Shown here: positions 30,165 to 39,758 of the stretch, piece after piece
Position numbering within the stretch: the stretch's first letter is position 1
How the letters are laid out: every line of letters starts with the position of its first letter
NCBI GenBank assembly: GCA_021299735.1
Contig: JAJTEM010000010.1
Location: 1-64,000, forward strand
Length of the DNA: 64,000 bases
Direction: 5' to 3'
From: Burkholderiales bacterium
GTDB lineage: Bacteria > Pseudomonadota > Gammaproteobacteria > Burkholderiales > Burkholderiaceae_B
The notes under the pieces: generated by a model
Databases searched by the model: none
Seen by the model: only the letters and a program-made list of their open reading frames with translations
What the model was told of the DNA's origin: nothing
Made by a program: the position numbers and the translations under genes

Positions 30165-32045
30165 TTATTGACCGCGCAAAAACCATTTGTCCATTTCAGA
30201 CAAGCTGAAATGGCGCCATGTGGGCCGACCGTGGTTGCATTGGTCTGAACGTTCCGTGCGCTCCATGGAACGCAACAGGGCATTCATTTCAGGCACAGTA
30301 AGTTTTCGATTGGCCCGCACCGCCGTGTGGCAAGCCAAGCCTGCCAGCCATTCATTGCGCTGGCGTTCAAGCACATGGGCCACTCCGTATTGGTGAAGGT
30401 CTTGAAGCCACTGTTGCAACAAGGCCGATAAATCTTGCCCCGCCAGCATGGTGGGCACTGCGCGCACTGCAATCTCTTGCGTGGAAATGAGGCTAAGCCG
30501 AAAACCCAGTTTTTCCCAAAGGTGTTGCCCGTTGTCTACTTCACTGGCCAAGCGTGAATCAATTTGCACCAGCAAGGGCACCAGCAATTCTTGGGAAGAA
30601 ATGGTTTGTTGATTGTCCAGCGCATTCTTGAATTGCTCATACAACACACGTTCGTGTGCGGCATGCATGTCGACCACCACCATGCCATCTGGGCGCAAAG
30701 CGAGTATATAAATACCATGCACCTGCGCAATGGCTTGCCCCAAATACTCTGCATTATCGGCAGCTTCAGCCGTCGGCGTATTGCCCAGCACTTTCGGCTG
30801 CACGGTAATGTTTGCGGGCTTGGGCGCTGGCTGTGTCGATTCAAGTGGCCCCTCAAGTGGGCGATAGGCCTGAATGTAATCTGCAAGTTCCTCTCGCAAA
30901 AAAGGAAGTGCGGCACTTTTTGCCTGAACCTGAAGCGTGGGCGCGGAACTACCATTGGATGAGCGCCAAACATTTGCATTGGAATTGCCGTTGCCTGGGA
31001 CAGAAAGCGCAGGAGTGGCGACAATTGCCTGCGAATCGCTGAGCGGTAAAACTGCCCTGGAGGGCGCAAGGCAGGCCTGAATCGATTGGCGAACCCATTG
31101 GTGCACTGCCCGTGCGTTTCTGAAACGCACCTCAGTTTTTGCCGGGTGTACATTCACGTCTACTTCGCTGGCGGGCAAATTCAAAAACAGCACAAAGGCC
31201 GGAAATTTATCGCCATGCAGTACATCTTCGTAGGCAGACCGCACGGCATGCCCAATCAGCTTGTCTTTTACAAAACGCCCATTCACATAAAAAAACTGCA
31301 TGTCGCCTTTGCCGCGGGCTGCATCAGGCAGGCCGACCGCACCGTGCAACTGCATATCGGCGGCTTTTACATCAATTGGCTTTGAAGCGCCATTGGCCAT
31401 GCTTTCAAGGATGCTGAACACTCGGGCACTCCAGCTGCTTTCCTGAAAACGGCTGTGCAATTTGCCATCGCGGTACACCAGCCAGGTCACCCCGGGGTTG
31501 GCCAGCGCCATGCGCTTGACCACGTCCAGACACTGGAAAAATTCAGTTTGCTCAGTTTTCAGAAACTTGCGGCGCGCCGGTGTGCTGAAATAAAGCGATT
31601 GCACATCGACTGTAGTGCCGGGGCTGGCTGGCGAAGGCTCTACAAGCCACTGCCCGCTTTGGTTGCTAATGCTGAAAGCGCTTTCCTGCCCTTTTGGGTA
31701 ACTGCTCAATGTGAACTGGCTTACCGAAGCAATCGAAGCCAAGGCTTCACCACGAAAACCCAGGCTCATCACGCTTTCAAGTTCGCTGAGCGATTGGATT
31801 TTTGATGTTGCATGGCGTGTAACTGCCAGCTCGAGTTCCTCTTTGGGTATGCCTTTGCCGTTGTCTTGAATGCAAATTCGCTGAATACCACCGCCATCAA
31901 TTCGCACGGTTATTTCAGTGGCACCAGCATCCAGCGCGTTTTCCAGAAGTTCTTTGACCACCGATGCAGGCCGATCAACCACCTCGCCTGCGGCAATTTG
32001 GCTAATCAACACATCGGGCAGTAGGGATATTGGGCGGTGATTCAT
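30165..32045 (-). CDS. mutL: DNA mismatch repair protein MutL
   Basis: ISQIAAGEVVDRPASVVKELLENALDAGAT..GFRGEALASIASVSQ. Confidence 0.97.
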   Translation of the reverse strand: MNHRPISLLPDVLISQIAAGEVVDRPASVVKELLENALDAGATEITVRIDGGGIQRICIQDNGKGIPKEELELAVTRHATSKIQSLSELESVMSLGFRGEALASIASVSQFTLSSYPKGQESAFSISNQSGQWLVEPSPASPGTTVDVQSLYFSTPARRKFLKTEQTEFFQCLDVVKRMALANPGVTWLVYRDGKLHSRFQESSWSARVFSILESMANGASKPIDVKAADMQLHGAVGLPDAARGKGDMQFFYVNGRFVKDKLIGHAVRSAYEDVLHGDKFPAFVLFLNLPASEVDVNVHPAKTEVRFRNARAVHQWVRQSIQACLAPSRAVLPLSDSQAIVATPALSVPGNGNSNANVWRSSNGSSAPTLQVQAKSAALPFLREELADYIQAYRPLEGPLESTQPAPKPANITVQPKVLGNTPTAEAADNAEYLGQAIAQVHGIYILALRPDGMVVVDMHAAHERVLYEQFKNALDNQQTISSQELLVPLLVQIDSRLASEVDNGQHLWEKLGFRLSLISTQEIAVRAVPTMLAGQDLSALLQQWLQDLHQYGVAHVLERQRNEWLAGLACHTAVRANRKLTVPEMNALLRSMERTERSDQCNHGRPTWRHFSLSEMDKWFLRGQ

Positions 32046-32075
32046 CCGCCCATTATAAGTGGCCGCGCGCCCTTT

Positions 32076-33434
32076 TTAGGTGAGCGGGGTGCGTGCAACA
32101 GGCGGGTTCTTGGCAAAGTAATTGGCAATGCCCTTGGCAATCGCTTCAGCCAATTCCTGCTGGTGATCAGGATCACGCAACTTGGTTTCTTCTGCCGGGT
32201 TACTGATAAAAGCAGTTTCAACCAGAATCGAAGGAATGTCAGGTGCCCGGAGCACTGCAAAACCTGCCTGCTCAACCCTCGGTTTGTGCAGGCGGTTCAC
32301 CTTGCCCAATTTGCCTAGCACCGCATCGCCCAGCTTCAAACTGTCATTGATTTGAGCGGTAGTTGACAAATCGAGCAGCACGCGGGCCAGTTGCGAATCG
32401 GTGCCCTTGATGTTCACACCACCAATTAAATCAGACGCATTTTCCTTGTTGGCAATCCACTTCGCGGCGGTACTGGTGGCACCGCGCTCGGACAGCACAT
32501 ACACCGACGACCCACCCGCAGTGGGACGAATAAAGGCATCTGCATGCACAGACACAAAAAGGTCTGCGCTCACGCTTCTGGCCTTTTGCACTCGGGTATT
32601 CAAAGGTACAAAAAAGTCGCCGTTGCGGGTTAGCATGGCGCGCATACCGGGCATTTTGTCAATTTCAGCCTTCAACTTTTTACTAATGGCCAACACCACA
32701 TTCTTTTCATAAGTACCGCCCTTGCCCACCGCACCTGGGTCTTCACCCCCATGACCAGGGTCAATGGCCACAGTAATCATGCGCTTCATTTGTGGCGCAG
32801 GTTTTTTCTCAACAGGTGTATTGGGCTGGGTTTTGGCTACTTCTGTTTTATTGGCGGCCTTCGAAGGAGCTTTGTCAGGTGCAACACCTTCCATTTTCAA
32901 CCCACCGTTTGTTTCCGATTCAGCCAATCGCAAGGCCCGGGAAATTTCATCATTCCGCGCGGCTGGGTCTTCCGACTTTTGCAGCAGAGTGAGCAAAGGG
33001 TCAGCTGGTTTCTTCGGATAAAAATCCACCACAAACCGGTTTTTATACTCGGCAATTGGATCGATCGTGAAAATCTCTGGCTTAACCTCGGTTTTCAGAT
33101 CAAATACCAATCTCACAGTGTTCGTGTCGTATTGCCCAACACGAATTTGCTGAACATAAGGATCGTCGGGATGCAGCCGGCTTGTCAGTTCTTTCAGCGT
33201 GCTGTCGAGTCGCATGTCAAGCAAGTCGATAACCATGCGCCAAGGGTTTTCAATCAAAAAATACTTATATTTAATCGCACCAGCGTGTTCAAGCGTAACC
33301 CGCGTGTATTCGTCAGCAGGCCACAGGCGCACATCAACAAACTTCACCAAGTCAGCCGCAAAAGCACCAACTGGTATCAGCTTCAGGAGCATTCCTGCTC
33401 CAACGGTTTTCAACAAGTCGCGACGCGAATTCAT
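32076..33434 (-). CDS. amiC: N-acetylmuramoyl-L-alanine amidase (Amidase_3 with AMIN domain)
   Basis: N-terminal AMIN-like domain; IDPGHGGEDPGAVG; SVHADAFIRPTAGGSSVYVLSERGA; ILVETAFISNPAEE. Confidence 0.94.
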   Translation of the reverse strand: MNSRRDLLKTVGAGMLLKLIPVGAFAADLVKFVDVRLWPADEYTRVTLEHAGAIKYKYFLIENPWRMVIDLLDMRLDSTLKELTSRLHPDDPYVQQIRVGQYDTNTVRLVFDLKTEVKPEIFTIDPIAEYKNRFVVDFYPKKPADPLLTLLQKSEDPAARNDEISRALRLAESETNGGLKMEGVAPDKAPSKAANKTEVAKTQPNTPVEKKPAPQMKRMITVAIDPGHGGEDPGAVGKGGTYEKNVVLAISKKLKAEIDKMPGMRAMLTRNGDFFVPLNTRVQKARSVSADLFVSVHADAFIRPTAGGSSVYVLSERGATSTAAKWIANKENASDLIGGVNIKGTDSQLARVLLDLSTTAQINDSLKLGDAVLGKLGKVNRLHKPRVEQAGFAVLRAPDIPSILVETAFISNPAEETKLRDPDHQQELAEAIAKGIANYFAKNPPVARTPLT

Positions 33435-33437
33435 AGG

Positions 33438-33923
33438 CTATTGTTGTTCGTTCAGTTGTTCTACCAAATGCTGTCCGTTTACCGACAGGGCATTCACCTC
33501 AATGCGACGCCCGGTTGTTTCAGGGCTTGCCTGCTGGTGATAACTCAGCTTGATTTCGAGATCAGCTGGAGGCAACAAGCCACCGGCCTTCTCTGGCCAT
33601 TCAATCAAACAAATGGCATTTTCCTGAAAGTAATCACGAAATCCGGACTCCTCCCATTCATTTTGATCGAAGAATCGATAAAAATCAAAGTGATACACAA
33701 AATAATTCGATAAATTGTAAGGTTCTACCAACGCATAGCTCGGGCTTTTGATCGCGCCTTGCACACCCAAGGTGCGCAGAAAGGCCCGCACCAGGGCTGT
33801 TTTACCAGCACCCAATGGGCCGGAAAGGTAGATGCGAAGCGGCGCTTGTGCAAGTTTGGCCAGCTTTTCACCTACACTGTGGGTTGCGGCGTCATCGGGT
33901 AAATAGCAGGTATAAGTATTCAT
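33438..33923 (-). CDS. tsaE: tRNA (adenosine(37)-N6)-threonylcarbamoyltransferase complex ATPase subunit TsaE
   Basis: LSGPLGAGKTALVRAFLRTLG..SPSYALVEPY..HFDFYRF. Confidence 0.94.
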   Translation of the reverse strand: MNTYTCYLPDDAATHSVGEKLAKLAQAPLRIYLSGPLGAGKTALVRAFLRTLGVQGAIKSPSYALVEPYNLSNYFVYHFDFYRFFDQNEWEESGFRDYFQENAICLIEWPEKAGGLLPPADLEIKLSYHQQASPETTGRRIEVNALSVNGQHLVEQLNEQQ

Positions 33924-35061
33924 GCAGGCTCATCAGGAACAAGAGAACTGGGCATTGTTGCAAAGGGTAGCCAAAGCACAGGGTTTGGGCTGCATGGGCG
34001 TTAGCGACACCAATTTACAGGCCTGCGAACCCCATTTGCAGGCTTGGCTCAACGCGGGCATGCATGGCGAGATGGCTTATATGGAACGCCACGGACTGAA
34101 CCGCTTGAATGCAGACACCCTGTTTCCCGGCGCGATTCGAATCGTATCACTGCGCATACCCTACGTGCCTGATACAACGCTAAACCAGCCCGATGCAACA
34201 ACATTTACCGAGAAAACCCTGAATGAACTGGCAGTCCGAGACAAGCCGTATGTGAGTTTGTATGCAAGGGGGCGGGATTACCACAAGGTAATACGCCAGC
34301 GCTTGAAGCGATTTGCCGATGCAGTAAATTCCGAAGTGGCGGGCTTCGGGTTTCGAGTGGCCGTAGACAGCGCACCGGCTGCGGAAGTGGAAATTGCACG
34401 CAAGGCAGGCCTGGGCTGGCGTGGCAAACACACCCTGTTGATTCACCCCGATGAAGGTTCACTGTTTTTTCTGGGCGAGGTGTTCACCAACATGCCCCTG
34501 CCCCTGAGCGGTGAATTCGAAAAAAACCATTGCGGCACCTGCAACAGTTGCATGACAGCCTGCCCCACGCACGCGATCGTAAAGCCCTACCAGGTAGACG
34601 CCAGGCTGTGCATTTCCTACCTGACCATTGAGCACGACAGCGCAATACCCCGTGAACTGCGCCCACTGATAGGCACGCGAATTTACGGCTGCGACGACTG
34701 CCAGCTGGCCTGCCCCTGGAACAAGTTTGCCAAACCGGCGCAATACGCCGACTTCAACCCACGCGCCGAATTTGAAGCCCCCGACTGGTTTGCAATGATG
34801 CGCTGGACCGAAGATGAATTTTTAAAATTAACCGAGGGCAGCGCCATTCGGCGAATTGGCTACAAACGATTTAGAAGAAATTTGGCTGTGGCAGCGGGCA
34901 ACAGTGTTGGGGTTGCTGGTATTCAAGATGCACTGCTTCGCATGCGAGAAAGCGCGGACGACTTTTTGCGCGAGCACATTGACTGGGCATTGGAGCATTT
35001 GCAAATAGTTGGAAATGAAACCTTCAGTGGAATGGAAGGTACAAAGCCTTTCAATCGGTAG
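33922..35061 (+). CDS. queG: Epoxyqueuosine reductase QueG
   Basis: Two 4Fe-4S motifs CGTCNSCMTACPTHAI and CDDCQLACPWNKFA; CISYLTIEHDSAIPRELRPLIGTRIYGCDDCQ. Confidence 0.96.
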   Translation: MQAHQEQENWALLQRVAKAQGLGCMGVSDTNLQACEPHLQAWLNAGMHGEMAYMERHGLNRLNADTLFPGAIRIVSLRIPYVPDTTLNQPDATTFTEKTLNELAVRDKPYVSLYARGRDYHKVIRQRLKRFADAVNSEVAGFGFRVAVDSAPAAEVEIARKAGLGWRGKHTLLIHPDEGSLFFLGEVFTNMPLPLSGEFEKNHCGTCNSCMTACPTHAIVKPYQVDARLCISYLTIEHDSAIPRELRPLIGTRIYGCDDCQLACPWNKFAKPAQYADFNPRAEFEAPDWFAMMRWTEDEFLKLTEGSAIRRIGYKRFRRNLAVAAGNSVGVAGIQDALLRMRESADDFLREHIDWALEHLQIVGNETFSGMEGTKPFNR

Positions 35062-35225
35062 GTTAGCTATTCAGAGTGAATTCTAAGTGGGGTTATTTTC
35101 GATTATTCCAGATGATCTGATGTAGGTAGGTAATAGACAGATTAAAGACAAATTAACTGATTCCAAGGTAAAAGCTAACAGCCAAACCGCAAGATCTTTG
35201 GAAATTGATGTGCTTGGTAGTTATT

Positions 35226-38200
35226 ATGAACAAAACCCAATTGGCTTTGCTAATTTCCCTGATTGGCACCACCGCATGCCCGCTGGCCCTTGCAGGTCCG
35301 CAAGGAGGTCAGGTTACAGCCGGTTCAGCTTCTATTGTTCAGTCTGGCGCTTCCCTTGAAATCACCCAGCACTCTGACCGTGCTGTGATCGATTGGTCAA
35401 GCTTTGATCTTGAGGCGGGTGAGCAAGCCCGGTTTAATCAGCCCTCCTCCTCCGCTGTCATCCTGAACCGAATCAACGATATAAAACCCTCAACAATTGC
35501 AGGGCGAATCACTGCCAATGGTCAGGTCATTCTTGTGAATCCAAACGGCATGGTGTTCAGTGATTCGGCTGTCGTGGATGTCAACTCACTGATTGCCACT
35601 TCATCCAGTGTGTCCGTACCAGACTTCATGAATGGGCTGTTGAAGTTTGGTCAGCCTGGCAACACCGATGCAGCTGTGATCAACAAAGGCATGATTACGG
35701 CAGCCCAGGCTGGCCTTGTTGCACTCGTCTCACCCCAAGTGGCCAACAGCGGCGTGATTATGGCCCGGCTGGGTAAAGTTCAAATGGGCTCGGCCGACAC
35801 CTTTACGGTTGATTTGTATGGCGATGGCTTGGTTGAACTGAAACTGAGCGACGAGGTGACCGAACAACTGCTGGAACACACCGGCACCATAGCTGCCCAT
35901 GGCGGCATGATCTTGATGCAGGCCGCAGTGGGCAAACAAGTATTGGATGGGCTGGTCAAGATAGATGGAGAACTGAACGCCCCCAGCGTCAGCCAGGTGG
36001 ACGGGAAAATCATTATCACCGGGCAAGACATTCATGTGGGCTCAAATACCCGAATCAGTGTCTCCGGCACCCACAGTGCTGGAGAGGTGCTGATCGGCGG
36101 GGACCGCCAAGGCCAGGGCAACCTTCAACGGGCGCAAAACGTAACAGTGGAAGAAGGTGCCACCATTACCGCCAACGCCACACAAAACGGCAATGGTGGC
36201 AAAGTGATCGTGTGGGCCGATAAGCACACCACCTTTGGCGGCACCATTGAAGCCAAGGCCACAGGTACTGGTAACCAAGGTGGCTTCGTAGAAACTTCTG
36301 GCAAAAACACCCTGACCATTGAAGATTCAGCCCGAGTCATCACGGCCAATCAGGACACGCAAGCAGGCGAATGGTTGCTAGACCCACAAGACTTTAAAAT
36401 CGGCGGCACCAATGCCGACATTTCAACCAACACATTACAAACCAACCTTGCCAGCGGTAACGTCACCATCCTTTCATCCAATGGCGGCACGGCAGGCGAT
36501 GGCAATGTGTATGTGAATGAATCATTCGGCTGGAACGCCAACCGCTTAACCCTGACTGCCGCCAAAGATGTAATTGTGGGCCAAGGTGCAACATCAACCA
36601 ACCCAGTGGTGATGACAGTGGGCGGCACTGGCGCTTTGACGGTGAACACCGGCAACAGCAACGGGGCTGATGCGGGAGTAGCCGACGGCAGATTTCGCAT
36701 TAGCCTGGACAACAACGGATTTACCGGACGGGTGAACTTTGACAGTGCATTTACCAGCACAAGCAACCGCTTAATCATCAACGGTGACAGCTATACCGTC
36801 TTCAATAGCCTGGGGGCCGAAGGCAGTACCACCGCAAGCGATTTGCAGGGTATGCAGGGCAATTTAACTGGTCATTACGCCTTGGGCGCAAACATTGACG
36901 CAAGTTCAACCATGAATTGGAACGGCGGGCTGGGGTTTGAACCTGTAGGCGAGAATACCTCAAGTCAATTTGCAGGGAAATTTAATGGACTCGGTCATGT
37001 TGTGAATGGCCTGAGTATCAACAGAGGTGCAACAGATGATGTGGGCTTATTTGGCACTACCGCTGATGTAATTGTGTCCAACGTTGGGGTAACTAACTTG
37101 AACGTGGTTGGCAAATCTCGAGTAGGGGGTTTGGTAGGTAGTCTCGGTCCATCGGCTCAAGTTTCAAATACCTACGCAACGGGTATGGTGTCTGGCAATA
37201 ACGACCTTGGAGGTTTAATCGGAAAAGTAAATAGCTCTGCGTTCATTGGCAATAGTTATTCAACTGTTGAGGTCAGCGGGATTAGCACAGCAGGTGGCTT
37301 GGTTGGTATTTCATTTGATTCGACTATTGTTGACTCCTATGCCACCGGTTCAGTCTCAGTGAGTGGGTCTAATGTTGGCGGTCTCATCGGTTATTTAGTC
37401 GGAGGCTCTGTAACCAATGGTCGTGCAGACGGGCAAGTAGCCGCTACCAGCAACAATTCTGGTGGATTAATTGGTTTGGTTGACAATTCAGCCGTGATCT
37501 CAAAAAGTTTTTCTACAGGAAATGTGAGTGGGGTAGAAAGCATCGGGGGGCTTGTCGGTTCGATGAGCAATTCCTCTGTGGACGATTCTTACTCTACGGG
37601 CTCGGCGTTGGCCTCTGGCGACAACGCAGGCGGATTAATTGGTTTCCTGGCGGGGTCTTTAGTCTCGAACAGTTATTCATCGGCTTCGGTTTCCGGGCGC
37701 AATTCAGGGGGATTGATTGGCTACTCCGAAAATTCATCCATCCTGAAAAGCCATGCGCAAGGCTCTGTAACCGGCAACTCCCGCAACGGTGGTTTGATCG
37801 GCTTTTTAAGTGGCGGCAGCATCAACTTTTCTTATGCCACGGGGAATGTAACCTCGTCTGGTTCGGATGTGGGGGGTCTTGTTGGCATCAGCTTCAATGG
37901 TGCGAACATTTCAAACAGTTATGCCACTGGCGGGGTTTCGGGCAGTTCAACTATAGGTGGTTTGTTTGGTTACATGAACAACGCCACCATATCCAATGTG
38001 TTTGCAACCGGTGCAGTGTCTGGCAGCGGTGGAAACGTTGGTGGGCTGGGTGGCTTCATCGACAATTCCACAAACATCACCAATAGCTATGCCAGTGGCG
38101 CTGTATCCGGTGACAACAATGTAGGTGGCTTTTTTGGCGTTTTGGCGAACTCGAGTTCGGTCAGCAATAGTTATTCAACAGGGCTAGTTGTTGGAAACTC

Positions 38201-39689
38201 CTCGGCTGGTGGGTTCATTGGAAATAACTTTGTTGGAGTTTCAGCGGTAAGCAATAGCTTTTGGGCGACAGACGTGCCAAGTCAAGTAGGTATCTCAGCT
38301 GGTGGCTTGGGTGTTGGCAGTAACGACATGCGCAATTTAAGTCTTTTTAGCAATGCGGGATGGAACATTTCGACTGTTCCAGGCCAAGCCGTTTGGACAA
38401 TTCAAGACGGAGCCTCGCTGCCCTCCTTGCGGTCTATGTCGATCAATATAGCGCTAGCGAATAAAACGTACGATGGTTTAGCGTACCAGGACAACCACAC
38501 CGCCACGGTCACAAGCACAAACTACTATGCAGGCCAGCTGGACAGTTTTTTTCCTGCAGACCTGACTGGCAGCTACACCTTGTCTGGCCTAGGCGCAACC
38601 ACGGCAAACGCGGGTACGCACGCAATCACTGTCAACTCTGGGTTCAACTCGACAACCCACTTGATCGCCATCAACACGCCCAATCAAATTACGATCGACC
38701 CACGCGTTGTAACGGTTAGCCTGAATGCCAACAACAAAGAATATGATGGATTAACCTCTGCAACCGGTAGCCTGCTGCTTGACAACTTGGTAGGCGGCGA
38801 TGACATCACGATTGCAAGCAACTCCTTGCAGTTTGCCAGTAACGATGTAGCCAACGGAATAACCGTGACAGCCAATGGTTTAAGTTTGGGTGGTGCCGAT
38901 GTGGGCAACTATTCCCTGGGTGGTGTAAATCAGGTGACCGATACGGCAAGCATTACCAAAGCTTTGTTAACAGTGAATGTAGACAGCTACAGCCGAACCT
39001 ACGGCGATGCCAACCCCGAGTTGACAGGCCGAGTAACTGGCTTTAAAAACGGTGAAAACCTCAGCGTGATTGACAGCCTGGCCTACAGCACTACAGCCAA
39101 CGTCAACAGCAATGTAGGCGTGTACAGCATCAACGCAACCGGGCTGGACAACAACTACGACTTTGCTTATGTGCCGGGGCAGTTGACTATCAATAAAGCA
39201 ATTTTGAACGTCGGATTGCGTGGCAATATTGAACTGGATTTCAGTGAAATCAACAATCCACTGTTTGCATACTTCACCTATTCAGGCTTCAGGCTTGGAC
39301 AGGATGCAAGCCAACTGGACAGCCTTCCTACTGTTGTTCGCTTGGGCTCGATCAACGAGGGAAGCCTACTGTACCAAGTGCGCTTGGCGGATGGCTTTGA
39401 CAACAACTATCAATACAATCTGGACAGCACACCTACATCCATACAGATCAGGGTACCCCAGATTGCAGCCTCCATTCCCGACTTTTCGGCAGGAACTGCC
39501 ACCATACCCAAGCCACTCGTTCAACCACCCGTTGTTAACCTTGCTTACCCCCCTGACCTTGAAATTACCTCGACGGGTACAGTTGGATTAGGCTCGGCCT
39601 TGTCAGAAACGCCAAGCAAAGTCGAGAATTGGGATGAAAGGGAAGTAGAAGAAAAGAGGAAATTGCCCGTCACAGAGCTGAAACTGTAA
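35226..39689 (+). CDS. Large TpsA-like exoprotein / adhesin: filamentous-hemagglutinin N-terminal domain, GLUG repeats, MBG-type domains
   Basis: Signal peptide MNKTQLALLISLIGTTACPLALAG; FHA-N/TPS motif (VILNRINDIKPSTIAGRITANGQVILVNPNGMVFSDSAVVDVNSLIA); about 14 GLUG units; tandem KTYDG/KEYDG/RTYGDANP domains. Confidence 0.93.
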   Translation: MNKTQLALLISLIGTTACPLALAGPQGGQVTAGSASIVQSGASLEITQHSDRAVIDWSSFDLEAGEQARFNQPSSSAVILNRINDIKPSTIAGRITANGQVILVNPNGMVFSDSAVVDVNSLIATSSSVSVPDFMNGLLKFGQPGNTDAAVINKGMITAAQAGLVALVSPQVANSGVIMARLGKVQMGSADTFTVDLYGDGLVELKLSDEVTEQLLEHTGTIAAHGGMILMQAAVGKQVLDGLVKIDGELNAPSVSQVDGKIIITGQDIHVGSNTRISVSGTHSAGEVLIGGDRQGQGNLQRAQNVTVEEGATITANATQNGNGGKVIVWADKHTTFGGTIEAKATGTGNQGGFVETSGKNTLTIEDSARVITANQDTQAGEWLLDPQDFKIGGTNADISTNTLQTNLASGNVTILSSNGGTAGDGNVYVNESFGWNANRLTLTAAKDVIVGQGATSTNPVVMTVGGTGALTVNTGNSNGADAGVADGRFRISLDNNGFTGRVNFDSAFTSTSNRLIINGDSYTVFNSLGAEGSTTASDLQGMQGNLTGHYALGANIDASSTMNWNGGLGFEPVGENTSSQFAGKFNGLGHVVNGLSINRGATDDVGLFGTTADVIVSNVGVTNLNVVGKSRVGGLVGSLGPSAQVSNTYATGMVSGNNDLGGLIGKVNSSAFIGNSYSTVEVSGISTAGGLVGISFDSTIVDSYATGSVSVSGSNVGGLIGYLVGGSVTNGRADGQVAATSNNSGGLIGLVDNSAVISKSFSTGNVSGVESIGGLVGSMSNSSVDDSYSTGSALASGDNAGGLIGFLAGSLVSNSYSSASVSGRNSGGLIGYSENSSILKSHAQGSVTGNSRNGGLIGFLSGGSINFSYATGNVTSSGSDVGGLVGISFNGANISNSYATGGVSGSSTIGGLFGYMNNATISNVFATGAVSGSGGNVGGLGGFIDNSTNITNSYASGAVSGDNNVGGFFGVLANSSSVSNSYSTGLVVGNSSAGGFIGNNFVGVSAVSNSFWATDVPSQVGISAGGLGVGSNDMRNLSLFSNAGWNISTVPGQAVWTIQDGASLPSLRSMSINIALANKTYDGLAYQDNHTATVTSTNYYAGQLDSFFPADLTGSYTLSGLGATTANAGTHAITVNSGFNSTTHLIAINTPNQITIDPRVVTVSLNANNKEYDGLTSATGSLLLDNLVGGDDITIASNSLQFASNDVANGITVTANGLSLGGADVGNYSLGGVNQVTDTASITKALLTVNVDSYSRTYGDANPELTGRVTGFKNGENLSVIDSLAYSTTANVNSNVGVYSINATGLDNNYDFAYVPGQLTINKAILNVGLRGNIELDFSEINNPLFAYFTYSGFRLGQDASQLDSLPTVVRLGSINEGSLLYQVRLADGFDNNYQYNLDSTPTSIQIRVPQIAASIPDFSAGTATIPKPLVQPPVVNLAYPPDLEITSTGTVGLGSALSETPSKVENWDEREVEEKRKLPVTELKL
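37110..38310 (+). repeat. GLUG repeat array (about 14 units of roughly 25-30 aa)
   Basis: Recurring VGGLIGxxxxSSxVSNSYATGxVSGxx units read directly from the translation; boundaries approximate. Confidence 0.85.
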
Positions 39690-39758
39690 TGCAGGCCAGC
39701 TTGTGGGGTAAACAAATTACCCGGCAAGCTGATCAACTTCTCTAAGATTGTGTACAGC

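Noticed and set aside
32751-33713. 320-aa plus-strand ORF opposite amiC/tsaE
   Set aside because: Antisense to well-supported amiC and tsaE; translation lacks family features.
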